Assembly: GCA_016703785.1 (NCBI GenBank)
Contig: JADJBM010000010.1
Location: 124,001 to 188,000, forward strand
Direction of reading: 5' to 3'
DNA length: 64,000 nt
From: Betaproteobacteria bacterium
Lineage (GTDB): Bacteria > Pseudomonadota > Gammaproteobacteria > Burkholderiales > Rhodocyclaceae
The position numbers and the translations under genes were made by a program. The notes beneath the pieces are model-generated. The model was not told where the DNA came from, ran no database searches, and worked only from the letters and a program-made list of their open reading frames with translations. Positions within the stretch are counted from its first letter, which is position 1; each line of letters begins with the position of its first letter. Positions 54,866 through 64,000 of the stretch are shown in pieces.

Positions 54866-55321
54866 TCAGGACGCATTGGCGTATTCCGCTTTCGCTTCGC
54901 GCGCAGTCTGCGCTTCCTCCGGCGTGTAGGCTTTGCCAGACCACAGCATGCGGTAGGCGATCTCCTCGTTGCCGTTCTCGCACAATTCCAGCACCTGCAT
55001 GAACAGCGGCTGGAAGGTCTGGCTACGATGCGAGGCCTCGTGCTCCTCGAAGGAGCGCCAGAAAGTGACGATCAGCGCTTCGCGATCCTTCAGCGGGCTG
55101 ACTACCGCCTGGCCGACGGTGCTGCCTTCGTTGGAGATCATGCCGGAATTGAGGACGACGAGTCCGCCGACGAACCCGGTGTCTGAGTGATAGGTCTTCA
55201 CGTTTTCACAGAGCATGGCGACCCGCTCCTCCAGGTCGTCGACGCTATACTCGGACTTCAGTAGCACGCGGTTGACCGTCACCACGCCTTCGTCGTTGAA
55301 ACCTGGAATGAATCCTGACAT
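54866..55321 (-). CDS. conserved-looking small protein, family not recognised (possible ABM-like fold)
   Basis: A 151-residue soluble protein. The ATG at 55321 has GGAGG about six bases upstream, better than the next ATG. The middle (GMISNEG...EALIVTFWRSFEEHEASHRSQTFQPLFMQVLELCENGNEEIAYRML, broken here by context) alternates strand-like and helix-like parts and recalls dimeric alpha/beta-barrel (ABM-type) proteins, but this is only a guess. There are no cysteine pairs, signal peptide or membrane segment. It faces nuoN and is divergent from the Nudix gene. Confidence 0.7.
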   Translation of the reverse strand: MSGFIPGFNDEGVVTVNRVLLKSEYSVDDLEERVAMLCENVKTYHSDTGFVGGLVVLNSGMISNEGSTVGQAVVSPLKDREALIVTFWRSFEEHEASHRSQTFQPLFMQVLELCENGNEEIAYRMLWSGKAYTPEEAQTAREAKAEYANAS

Positions 55322-55391
55322 TGTGTGCCTCCATTCGTTCAATTAGAGAATACTTATAATAGACTAAATTGGTCGGATAATAGTTCCATCC

Positions 55392-55982
55392 GTGAGTGAG
55401 CATAAAATTACAAACAAAGACAGTCACTTAACAGAATATAATGTGGCAAGCGAAGAGGTATTCTCTGGCAAGCTGCTGTGCGTCAAACGGGATACGGTTC
55501 GACTGCCGGACGGCCAGCAGGCCACCCGGGAGTTCGTCACCCATCCCGGCGCGGTGGTGATGATCGCCCAGCTGCCCAATGGCAAGCTGCTCTTTGAGCG
55601 CCAGTTTCGCTACCCGCTCGATCGTGTCTTTCTCGAGCTGCCGGCCGGCAAGATCCACCCCGGCGAGGACATCCTGCTCACCGCGCGGCGCGAGTTGCAG
55701 GAAGAAACCGGTTACGTGGCCGAACGCTGGCATCACCTGGGTGTGATTCATCCCTGCATCGGCTATTCGGACGAGCGCATCGAGATCTTCTTCGCGCGCG
55801 GACTGTCCCATGTTGGACATGGCCTCGACGACGGCGAATTCCTCGAGGTGCATGAACTGGATCTTGCCCAGGCCCTCGATGCGGTACGCGACGGCCGCCT
55901 GACCGACGGCAAGAGCGTCGCCGGGCTGCTCTGGGCTGAACGCGTGCTCGATGGCCGGTGGCCGCTGCCTGCGGCGAGCTAA
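55392..55982 (+). CDS. nudF: Nudix hydrolase, ADP-ribose pyrophosphatase type
   Basis: A 196-residue Nudix enzyme, probably cleaving ADP-ribose to AMP and ribose 5-phosphate. A perfect Nudix box GX5EX7REUXEEXGU starts at Gly86 (Glu92, Arg100, Glu101, Glu104, Glu105, Gly107). The preceding ERQFRYPLDRVFLELPAGKI is typical of the NudF group. The start is GTG at 55392; a second GTG at 55443 is possible. The 5' flank is AT-rich (TATAAT at about 55436 lies inside the coding start), so start and promoter are uncertain. Confidence 0.85.
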   Translation: MSEHKITNKDSHLTEYNVASEEVFSGKLLCVKRDTVRLPDGQQATREFVTHPGAVVMIAQLPNGKLLFERQFRYPLDRVFLELPAGKIHPGEDILLTARRELQEETGYVAERWHHLGVIHPCIGYSDERIEIFFARGLSHVGHGLDDGEFLEVHELDLAQALDAVRDGRLTDGKSVAGLLWAERVLDGRWPLPAAS

Positions 55983-56068
55983 TCAGAATTTCAGCGGATA
56001 CTGATGGCGTGTAAAATTGCCGTACCGGCCCGCGCCCAGCGGGCGAACGGACACGGTGGAGACGAGGC

Positions 56069-57268
56069 ATGACGCAAAGCAGCCCCACGCTGCAGCAGGC
56101 TGGCGCAGAACCGCTCGCGGGCGAAGGCAACCGCATCCAGGCCCTGCGCGTTCTCTCCGAAGTCACGGCCACGCTCACCTCGGAATACGACCTCGAGACG
56201 CTGCTTGACCGCTTTCTCGGCATGATGGTGCGGCTCTCCGGCGCATCCGGCGGCGTTGTGCGTGTAGTCACCAGCGACGGCAGACATCTGCGACTTGCCG
56301 CCTCGCTTGGCTTGCCCGCCGAACTGGTCGAGAACGAGCGCCTGGTCGACATCAACTGCGGCATCTGCGGCGCCGCGCTGCGCAACGAGGAAATCAAACA
56401 GACGCGCGACCTCAGGCCCTGCGTCGAGCGCAGCGGTCAACCCTATTTCGGCCAGTGCAGTTCCATGGTCGTTGTGCCGCTCGAGCACAATGGCCGGCTG
56501 CTCGGCGTCTACAACCTCTACATGACCGAGGATCGGCCGATCCCGGAGGAGGTGTCCCTGCTCTTTAGCACGATCAGCGAACACCTCGCCATGGCCGTCG
56601 AAAACACCCGCCTCCTGCGCGAGAACCTGCGCATGACGCTGATGAGCGAGCGGCAGATGATGGCCAATGAGGTGCACGACTCGCTGGCGCAAACCATGGC
56701 CTACATGAAGATGCGCATCGAGCTGTTGCGCGAGGCCCTGCTGCAGTACGAGAGCGGCAAGGCGCTCAAGTACTCCGGCGACATCCAGCAGGCGCTCGAC
56801 GAGGCCTACGCCAGCCTGCGCGAGCTCCTCACCCAGTTCCGCAACCGCATGGATCCGCTCGGCCTTGAGCACGCGCTCGATGAACTCGCTGTCGGCTACT
56901 TCGACCGCACGGGCGTCCGCCTCGAATTCGAGAACCGCATCCCCGACCTCGACCTGACGGTCGACCAGGAAGTGCAGGTGTTCCACATCCTGCAGGAGGC
57001 GCTCTCCAATGTCGCCCGCCACTCCGGCGCCAAGGATGCAAGGCTTACGCTCGATGTCGTCGACGGACACTACGCCTTCACCGTCGATGACGACGGTCGC
57101 GGCGTCTTCGTCATGGGCGCCCAGCCGGATCTGCGCCATCACTTCGGCATAAGCATCATGAGCGAGCGCGCCCAGCGCCTCGGAGGCAACATTGAAATCT
57201 CCAACCGGCAGCAGGGGGGTGCGCGCCTGCGCCTGCTCGTGCCGACCCATCCCGAAAAATCGCCATGA
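56069..57268 (+). CDS. soluble GAF-domain sensor histidine kinase, NarX/NreB-like
   Basis: A 399-residue cytoplasmic kinase without membrane helices. The GAF domain (about 25-180) has four cysteines, Cys97, Cys100, Cys118 and Cys130, that could hold an iron-sulfur cluster, zinc or a redox switch. The HisKA_3 dimerisation box NEVHDSLAQ has His203. The HATPase part has HILQEALSNVARHSG (N box), DDDGRGV and FGISIMSERAQRLGG. The start has GAGACGAGG upstream. It overlaps the response-regulator gene by four bases, so the two form one system. Possible cues are oxygen, redox or nitrogen oxides, by family analogy only. Confidence 0.85.
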   Translation: MTQSSPTLQQAGAEPLAGEGNRIQALRVLSEVTATLTSEYDLETLLDRFLGMMVRLSGASGGVVRVVTSDGRHLRLAASLGLPAELVENERLVDINCGICGAALRNEEIKQTRDLRPCVERSGQPYFGQCSSMVVVPLEHNGRLLGVYNLYMTEDRPIPEEVSLLFSTISEHLAMAVENTRLLRENLRMTLMSERQMMANEVHDSLAQTMAYMKMRIELLREALLQYESGKALKYSGDIQQALDEAYASLRELLTQFRNRMDPLGLEHALDELAVGYFDRTGVRLEFENRIPDLDLTVDQEVQVFHILQEALSNVARHSGAKDARLTLDVVDGHYAFTVDDDGRGVFVMGAQPDLRHHFGISIMSERAQRLGGNIEISNRQQGGARLRLLVPTHPEKSP

Positions 57269-57933
57269 ACGAAGACATCATCAAGGTCATGCTGGTGGAC
57301 GACCACACCCTGTTCCGCAAAGGGTTGGCTGAATTGCTCGACGGCCGCGACAACATTCGCGTCGTCGCCACCACCGGCAACCCGGCCGAAGCGGCGGGCC
57401 TGGTCGACGCGGCCCAGCCCGATGCGGTGGTACTCGACCTCAACATGCCGCCGCACGGCGGGCTGGCCCTGCTGCGGGAACTGCAGGCCAGTGCCTGGAA
57501 TGGACCGACGCTGATCCTCACCGTCAGCGACGCCGAGGACGACCTGGCCAACGCCATGCGCGCCGGAGCGCGCGGCTACCTGCTCAAGGACATGGAGCCG
57601 GACGATGTCGTCGACGCCATCCAGCGTGCCGTGCGCGGCGAGACGGTGGTGGCGCCGGCCATGACCCTCAAGCTGGTGGACCTCCTGCAGGGCGGCGGCA
57701 GCAAGAACACGGCGCGCGAGAACCTGCTTGCCCAACTCACCGCGCGCGAGCGCGAGATCCTCGACCACCTGGCGCGGGGCCAGTCCAACAAGGCCATCGC
57801 CCGCGCCCTCGACATCTCCCACGATACCGTCAAGCTGCATGTGCGCCACATTCTCTCCAAGCTCAACCTCACCTCGCGCGTCGAGGCGGCGGTCTTCGCC
57901 GTCGAGCAGAAAATGGCGCCGCGGCAGAAATAG
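57265..57933 (+). CDS. NarL-family response regulator
   Basis: A 222-residue regulator. The receiver has the acidic pair DD (12-13), phospho-acceptor Asp58 (VVLDLNMPPHGG), the Thr-type ILTVS and Lys in YLLKDMEPDD. The C-terminal LuxR/GerE helix-turn-helix has LTAREREILDHLARGQSNKA and ISHDTVKLHVRHILSKLNL. It is the partner of the kinase gene just upstream. Target genes are not indicated by sequence here; respiratory genes are a reasonable guess. Confidence 0.9.
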   Translation: MNEDIIKVMLVDDHTLFRKGLAELLDGRDNIRVVATTGNPAEAAGLVDAAQPDAVVLDLNMPPHGGLALLRELQASAWNGPTLILTVSDAEDDLANAMRAGARGYLLKDMEPDDVVDAIQRAVRGETVVAPAMTLKLVDLLQGGGSKNTARENLLAQLTAREREILDHLARGQSNKAIARALDISHDTVKLHVRHILSKLNLTSRVEAAVFAVEQKMAPRQK

Positions 57934-57946
57934 TCGAACTGTCGAA

Positions 57947-57975
57947 CTGTCGCCGTATTGCGGGGGCTGACTTTC
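57947..57975 (-). repeat. possible short repeat, copy 3, downstream of tRNA-Arg
   Basis: Read on the minus strand it begins GAAAGTCAGCC and continues to ACGGCG, resembling plus-strand sequence at 19861-19888 and 60592-60619. It lies about 17 bases downstream of the tRNA-Arg 3' end in the same direction. Short direct repeats (GTCGAACT twice, 57933-57950) adjoin it. Confidence 0.35.
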
Positions 57976-57992
57976 ACTGGGGAATCGCGGAC

Positions 57993-58067
57993 TGGTCCCC
58001 TCGACAGGAATCGAACCTGTATTTGCCGCTTAGGAGGCGGCCGTTCTATCCATTGAACTACGAGGAG
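57993..58067 (-). tRNA. tRNA-Arg (anticodon CCT)
   Basis: A 75-base tRNA with encoded CCA (complement of 57993-57995). The acceptor is CTCCTCG/CGAGGGG with one T-G pair; the D-arm is GTTCAATGGATAGAAC; the anticodon loop CTCCTAA gives CCT for AGG codons; the T-arm is ACAGGTTCGATTCCTGT. A TAAAAT box (complement of 58077-58082) ends about nine bases before its 5' end and may be its -10 element. Confidence 0.94.
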
Positions 58068-58190
58068 CGGGGCGCGTATTTTAGCCGCTCCGTTATAATC
58101 CCGCCATCGCTCCGTATCCTCGCCAGCCGTCTGCCACGGCCTTTCCTGACACGCCAGCCGTGCGCTTTCCTCTTCATCGCCCCGTTCTGG

Positions 58191-58673
58191 ATGGCCTGCG
58201 CCATCGCGGCCGGCGTGCCTGCTGTCGGTTCGCCGGCGCCCGAATTCTCGCTGCCAGACCAGGCCGGTCGCACCGTCCGACTGGCTGACTACCGTGGCAG
58301 GTGGGTGGTGCTCTACTTCTACCCGAAGGACGACACGCCGGGCTGCACCGAGGAGGCGTGCACCTTCCGCGACGACCAGGCGGCGCTGACGCTGCTCGGT
58401 GCGCAGGTGGTCGGCGTGAGCCTCGATGACGTCGCGTCGCACGCCGCCTTCGCAAAGAAGTACAGCCTGCCGTTCCCGCTGCTGGCGGATACCGACGCCA
58501 AGGTGGCGGCCAGCTACGGCGCGGTGACGTATCTCGTCGTGGCGAAATTCGCCAAGCGCTATACCTTCCTCATCGATCCGCAGGGCCGCATCGCCAAGGC
58601 CTACTTGAACGTCGATACGTCCCGCCATTCCGCCGAGATCATCGCCGATCTGCGGCGGCTGACTTTGCGCTGA
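58191..58673 (+). CDS. bcp: peroxiredoxin, Bcp/PrxQ type
   Basis: A thiol peroxidase of the AhpC/TSA fold that reduces hydroperoxides. The motif YPKDDTPGCTEEACTFRD has the peroxidatic Cys and a resolving Cys five residues on, as in PrxQ. The frame is open far upstream, but that part overlaps tRNA-Arg on the other strand, so translation must start later. ATG 58191 (160 aa) is the first clear start. Residues before and after it (FLFIAPFWMACAIAAG) are hydrophobic, so a non-ATG start giving an exported protein cannot be excluded. A TATAAT lies at 58094-58099. uup follows by three bases. Confidence 0.85.
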   Translation: MACAIAAGVPAVGSPAPEFSLPDQAGRTVRLADYRGRWVVLYFYPKDDTPGCTEEACTFRDDQAALTLLGAQVVGVSLDDVASHAAFAKKYSLPFPLLADTDAKVAASYGAVTYLVVAKFAKRYTFLIDPQGRIAKAYLNVDTSRHSAEIIADLRRLTLR

Positions 58674-58676
58674 GCC

Positions 58677-60590
<1,914 letters not shown>

Positions 60591-60591
60591 C

Positions 60592-60619
60592 CAAAGTCAG
60601 CTTCCACAGGACGGCGGGG
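60592..60619 (+). repeat. possible short repeat, copy 2, downstream of uup
   Basis: CAAAGTCAGCTTCCACAGG and ACGGCGGGG resemble 19861-19888, and both are followed by GG(A)TATTC. Here GGCGG (60613-60617) can pair with CCGCC (60633-60637), so it may also act as a transcript-end hairpin for uup, reaching into the end of the facing gene. Confidence 0.4.
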
Positions 60620-60625
60620 TATTCC

Positions 60626-61531
60626 TCAGAAGCCGCCCTCCATGCTCCAGAGAAAGGGCAGTGCAATCAGCGCACCGAAAAAGACTGTGATGTGGAACCA
60701 TGACCACAATCGGAATTTACCGGCGAGCTTTTCGGGTTCCAGATCGGAAATGAGATAAAGGCGGCCGTCCGCCGGCAGATGCAGGACGTGAAGCTCGGCC
60801 GTGGCGCGCAGATCTCGGTGGTTGGCGGTAACTTCACGCCTGGCCTGCGCACGGGCGAGTTCCCACTCCTTCAGGTCAATCTGCCCGTTCCTGTCCAGAT
60901 CGAAGCGTTCGAACAGTTCCGTCGTTCGGGTCTTCCATTCCGCCAACAGCAGCCTGACATCCTCGGTCGTGCTGAGGTCGAGGTCGACGCTGCCGCGCGT
61001 GGCGAACTGCCCCAGGACATATATCGTCTGGCGCTCGATGAGCAGCCACTGGGTATAGCGGCGATCGCCCTGGATCCAGGAATCCTTCCGCGTCACCAGC
61101 ATCTCGGCGCCTTCCGGATCGATGACGCATTGTCCAGAGCCGTCACCGAGGATGAAGGAGGCGTCGCTTTCGCCCTTGTCCTCCTGCACCCACTTGTTGT
61201 CGCTGGTCTTGCGCTCGACCGTGTAGCGAAACCACAGGCAGGGCAGTTGGGAGACGGGACTGATCAGGGGCGCGCCGGCGAGGGGTTTGCCGCTGCCGAC
61301 CAGTTCGACGTAGCCTTGCGCCGCCGAGGCGATCTTCGAGGTCGGCGTGTCTGCGACGGCACGGACGCGGCGATAGGCGGAAGTCCAGGCAAAGAGGCTG
61401 AGCGGCACCATCAAGGCCACGCAGACGAACATGCCGAATGCCGACTCGGTCTGGAACCCGATGATCAACAGGATGAGCTGGCCGCCGGAGGTAACGAGAT
61501 TGCCGTACCCCCGGCGCAGGGAAACGAGCAT
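60626..61531 (-). CDS. GIDE-domain membrane protein with EF-hand, LemA-associated
   Basis: A 301-residue membrane protein with two N-terminal helices (about 15-50) and one C-terminal helix (about 275-295). The central part (SQLPCLWFRYTVERK ... FILGDGSGQCVIDPEGAE ... YTQWLLIERQTIYVLG) resembles the GIDE domain of E3-ligase-like proteins, without a RING finger. A textbook EF-hand loop is inserted near residue 211: Asp211, Asp213, Asn215, Gln217, Asp219, Glu222. lemA is 13 bases upstream on the same strand, a pairing seen in many bacteria. Function unknown; calcium binding is inferred. Confidence 0.78.
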   Translation of the reverse strand: MLVSLRRGYGNLVTSGGQLILLIIGFQTESAFGMFVCVALMVPLSLFAWTSAYRRVRAVADTPTSKIASAAQGYVELVGSGKPLAGAPLISPVSQLPCLWFRYTVERKTSDNKWVQEDKGESDASFILGDGSGQCVIDPEGAEMLVTRKDSWIQGDRRYTQWLLIERQTIYVLGQFATRGSVDLDLSTTEDVRLLLAEWKTRTTELFERFDLDRNGQIDLKEWELARAQARREVTANHRDLRATAELHVLHLPADGRLYLISDLEPEKLAGKFRLWSWFHITVFFGALIALPFLWSMEGGF

Positions 61532-61544
61532 TACGCAGCGCGTT

Positions 61545-62117
61545 TCAGCTGAACAGGGCCTTCATGTCGACGTCGGCCTTCTCCGCGCTGGCGAATTCGA
61601 GCAAGGGTTTGGCTTCGAAACGGAACATGCCGGCGATGATCGAGTCGGGGAACTGCTCGATGCGCACGTTGTTGATGTTGACCGACTCGTTGTACAGTTC
61701 GCGACGGTCGGCGATGCCGTTCTCGAGTGCCGTGATGCGGCCCTGCAGCTGCATGAAGTTCTCGTTGGTCTTCAGTTCTGGATAGGCTTCGGCGACGGCG
61801 AAGATCTGGCCGAGGCCCATGCGTAGCGCGCCTTCGGCCTGGCCCAGCGCCGGGATGTTCTGGCTCTCCCGCGCCATCTGCACACGCGAGCGGGCTTCGA
61901 CCACACGCTGCAGGGTTTCCTGCTCGAACTGCTTGTACTGTTTGCAGGTCTCGACCAGCTTTGGCAGCTCGTCGTGGCGCTGCTTGAGCAGCACGTCGAT
62001 GTTGGCCCAGGCCTTGGCGACGGCGTGCTTCACCTGCACCAGCCCGTTGTAGATCATCACGCCATACACTGCGGCGACGACGATGATGCCCAGCACCACC
62101 AGTGAAACGATTCCCAT
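61545..62117 (-). CDS. lemA: LemA family protein
   Basis: LemA (190 aa) has one N-terminal helix (about 4-24) followed by a long helical domain: YNGLVQVKHAVAKAWANIDV, KQRHDELPKLVETCKQY and AYPELKTNENFMQLQ are family hallmarks. The role is unclear; it is usually found with GIDE or other membrane proteins, as here. GGGGGG lies just before the ATG. A TAGAAT box (complement of 62149-62154) may be its -10. Confidence 0.92.
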   Translation of the reverse strand: MGIVSLVVLGIIVVAAVYGVMIYNGLVQVKHAVAKAWANIDVLLKQRHDELPKLVETCKQYKQFEQETLQRVVEARSRVQMARESQNIPALGQAEGALRMGLGQIFAVAEAYPELKTNENFMQLQGRITALENGIADRRELYNESVNINNVRIEQFPDSIIAGMFRFEAKPLLEFASAEKADVDMKALFS

Positions 62118-62178
62118 GATTCCCCCCTGGTTTGAGCAGCGTGCGCATATTCTAAACGACTGCGCCGGATTCCCGCAG

Positions 62179-63051
62179 TTATGGTTTCGTCGTACTTTCC
62201 CCAGCTAGCGTTGCGTCCTCTGCGGGTGGGATGTCCACCAGCCGGCGCAGTCGCATCATGAGGGACTCCCCGGAGATGCCGAGCAGCTTGCTGATCTCCG
62301 CGATGTCGTCGGGAATGGCCGGATCGCTCCAGCCGTTGGCAGAATGCCGCGCAAGGTTGACGGCATAGATGACGTTGCGCACACGCGGATGCTCGGCGTG
62401 GGAGTCGTCCATCAGGCTGAGCAGCAGTTCAGGCAGCCGCCATGCACGGGCGAGCGCTAACTGCAATTCTGAGACCTGGATGCCGAGCACAGCTTCTTGT
62501 GCCGCGGCGCTGCGCAGGCCGCGGTTCTCCATCTGCAAGGTGCGGATGTCGAGCATCAGCGTGGGGGCAAAGCTCCAGAGCAGGATTTCCGCGCTGTCGT
62601 GGAGCAGGGCGGCAATGGTGACCTCATCCACATCGAGATCGTGGCGCTGCACCGCCCAGTCGCGCGCGAAGATCGAGGCCTGGCGCGCGCGCGCGATCAC
62701 ACGCAGCAAACCGATGAGAGCCTGCGGCTGCTCCTTCAGGCGGTCCTCGAGCAGCGGCAGCTTGTCGAATCTGGCGAAAAAGGGTGTGATGCCGATCATC
62801 ATGACGGCACGGTCGATGGTGGTGATGTCCGCCGTCTGGCTGGCACGCCGCGAGGCCTCGATGTAGGCGAGCACGCGCAGAGTCATCAGCGGATCCTGCA
62901 GGATGGCTCCAGCGACCTGCCGGCCGCTGACGTTCTCCTCGTTCTCACGCAGGCGCGCCAATTCCCGCGCCGTGCGCTTCAGCACTGGAATGTCGGCCTG
63001 GCTGAGGTACTTCACCCAGGACTCGAGATCGGGCAGTGGTCGTTGCAGCAT
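62179..63051 (-). CDS. HDOD-domain protein
   Basis: A 290-residue protein (start at 63051) whose core (LPDLESWVKYLSQADIPVLKR ... AGAILQDPLMTLRVLAYIE ... VTIAALLHDSAEILLW ... LGIQVSELQLALARAWRLPELL, shown in parts) is an HDOD domain. HDOD proteins resemble HD phosphodiesterases but usually lack the metal ligands; many act in signalling. The frame is open further, but a start at 63159 or 63183 would run into earP; a TATAAC box ends about 30 bases before 63051, supporting this start. It is divergent from earP and 61 bases from lemA. Confidence 0.8.
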   Translation of the reverse strand: MLQRPLPDLESWVKYLSQADIPVLKRTARELARLRENEENVSGRQVAGAILQDPLMTLRVLAYIEASRRASQTADITTIDRAVMMIGITPFFARFDKLPLLEDRLKEQPQALIGLLRVIARARQASIFARDWAVQRHDLDVDEVTIAALLHDSAEILLWSFAPTLMLDIRTLQMENRGLRSAAAQEAVLGIQVSELQLALARAWRLPELLLSLMDDSHAEHPRVRNVIYAVNLARHSANGWSDPAIPDDIAEISKLLGISGESLMMRLRRLVDIPPAEDATLAGESTTKP

Positions 63052-63082
63052 CGGAGATAAATATTTCCAGTCAATACCGGTA

Positions 63083-63090
63083 GTTATAAT
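63083..63090. promoter_or_regulatory. AT-rich divergent promoter region of HDOD gene and earP
   Basis: TATAAT on the plus strand (63085-63090) and TATAAC on the minus strand (complement of 63083-63088) overlap. No good -35 box is visible for either. The minus-strand element is well placed for the HDOD start at 63051; the plus-strand one would give earP a leader of about 70 bases. Confidence 0.35.
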
Positions 63091-63168
63091 TAACGGCAGG
63101 GATGCGAATGGCTTGAGGCCGGCTTGTCGGTCGGAGTCGTAGATCAAGGCATAAATCATTTTGCAACA

Positions 63169-64000
63169 ATGACATACATGCATCAACCCAAATTCTGGGA
63201 TGTGTTCTGCAAAGTCGTCGATAACTACGGGGATATCGGCGTTTGCTGGCGCCTGGCCCGTCAACTGGCAAGCGAGCATGGCTTGCGGGTTCGCCTCATT
63301 GTGGATGACCTGTCGGCCTTCAGACGCATCTGCAACGACATCGATGCGACCCAGGCGGTTCAGACATGCCGTGGGGTGGAGGTACGGCACTGGGTGGAGC
63401 CGTTCCCCGACATCGAACCGGCGCAGGTGGTGGTAGAGGCTTTCGCCTGCGAGTTACCCGAGCCCTACGTTCAGGCGATGGCAGCCCAGGCGGTGAAACC
63501 GTGCTGGATCAACCTCGAATATCTCAGCGCGGAGGGCTGGGTCGACGAGTGCCACGGCATGGCGTCACCCAGCCCGCGGCTGCCCCTGATTAAGCATTTC
63601 TTTTTCCCCGGCTTTGCGCCGAAAACCGGCGGTGTGCCGATGGAGCGGGATCTTCCGGAACGGCGTCTGGCCTTCCAGCAGGATGCGGGAGCACAGGCTG
63701 CCTTCTGGCAGGAACTCGGCTTGGCGCCGCCAAGTGCGACGGAAAGCCGCATTTCGCTGTTTTGTTATCCGGACAGTCGAGTGGAAGCTCTGTTTGCCCT
63801 TTGGCGGGAGCAGATCGCGCCGGTGACCTGCCTGGTGCCGGAGGGTATCGCCGGCGAGGCGATCGCCGCTTTCTTTGGTCAGGCCGCGTCAGCAGCCGGC
63901 GGTTTGCTAAAACAGGGCAACCTGGAAGTACGTATCCTGCCCTTCATGGAGCAGGATTTCTACGATCGGCTGCTATGGGCCTGCGACTGCAATTTTGTAC
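63169..64000 (+). CDS. earP: elongation factor P maturation arginine rhamnosyltransferase EarP (3' end outside window)
   Basis: The first 277 codons of EarP. It transfers rhamnose from dTDP-rhamnose to an arginine of elongation factor P, which lets EF-P rescue ribosomes at polyproline stretches. Visible landmarks are FWDVFCKVVDNYGDIGVCWR, with the two conserved aspartates Asp18 and Asp22 that correspond to the catalytic pair, then VEAFACELPEPYV, WINLEYLSAEGW and FFFPGFAPKTGG. The ATG at 63169 is used; another at 63178 is equally possible, and neither has a clear ribosome-binding site. efp normally follows, beyond the window. The reading is cut by the window edge. Confidence 0.9.
   Translation, partial: MTYMHQPKFWDVFCKVVDNYGDIGVCWRLARQLASEHGLRVRLIVDDLSAFRRICNDIDATQAVQTCRGVEVRHWVEPFPDIEPAQVVVEAFACELPEPYVQAMAAQAVKPCWINLEYLSAEGWVDECHGMASPSPRLPLIKHFFFPGFAPKTGGVPMERDLPERRLAFQQDAGAQAAFWQELGLAPPSATESRISLFCYPDSRVEALFALWREQIAPVTCLVPEGIAGEAIAAFFGQAASAAGGLLKQGNLEVRILPFMEQDFYDRLLWACDCNFV

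Noticed and set aside
58637..58666. Match to the possible repeat at the 3' end of the peroxiredoxin gene and in lpxH (7544)
   Set aside because: Both encode LTL-type codons in conserved C-terminal parts of real proteins; not counted as repeat copies.

Overview
This GC-rich (roughly 60-65% by eye) window is a bacterial chromosome segment dense with housekeeping genes. Gene content and order point to a betaproteobacterium, most likely in or near the Rhodocyclales/Sterolibacteriaceae. The main pointers are trpBA-accD-folC-dedD-cvpA-purF-metZ, grpE-dnaK-dnaJ, hrcA-hemH, recN/fur/bamE, dapB-carAB-greA, rlmE-ftsH-folP-glmM, tpiA-secG-tRNA-Leu-nuoA-N, and earP at the right edge. The family-level placement is inference. 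I see no insertion sequence, prophage, CRISPR array or rRNA gene.

Layout. 1-7.4 kb (+): tryptophan, fatty-acid, folate, purine and methionine genes; metZ is preceded by a good SAM-II riboswitch candidate with its own promoter and intrinsic terminator. 7.4-11.5 kb (-): an envelope/folding operon (TPR-NTF2 protein, L,D-transpeptidase, two cyclophilins, lpxH). 11.6-14.2 kb: cysS (+) facing an orphan substrate-binding protein (-). 14.5-18.3 kb (-): grpE-dnaK-dnaJ with sigma-32-type promoters. 18.4-25.8 kb: a Ser/Thr kinase fused to a cNMP-binding domain, trxC, an AP2-domain protein, hemH-hrcA, nadK-recN. 25.8-40.1 kb: fur, bamE, dapB, carAB, greA, a DUF4149-like protein, yhbY, rlmE, ftsH, folP, glmM, dtd, tpiA, secG. 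40.2-54.8 kb (+): tRNA-Leu(GAG) and a complete 14-gene nuo operon for respiratory complex I. 54.9-64 kb: an unrecognised small protein, a Nudix ADP-ribose pyrophosphatase, a soluble GAF histidine kinase with its NarL-type regulator, tRNA-Arg(CCT), a peroxiredoxin, uup, a GIDE/EF-hand membrane protein with lemA, an HDOD protein, and the 5' part of earP.

The genes mostly serve core metabolism, protein quality control, envelope biogenesis and respiration. The signals most worth a second look are regulatory or non-coding: the metZ riboswitch with a promoter whose -35 box overlaps the purF stop; the dnaK sigma-32 promoter whose -35 box holds the grpE stop codon; a large dnaK/dnaJ intercistronic hairpin; a terminator whose T-tract touches the folP start codon; a structured intergenic element near 19.9 kb; and a possible short repeat found downstream of three genes. 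I found no convincing previously undescribed multi-gene system. The accessory-like candidates are the kinase-cNMP fusion, the paired NTF2-tailed envelope proteins, the four-cysteine GAF kinase and the EF-hand GIDE protein.
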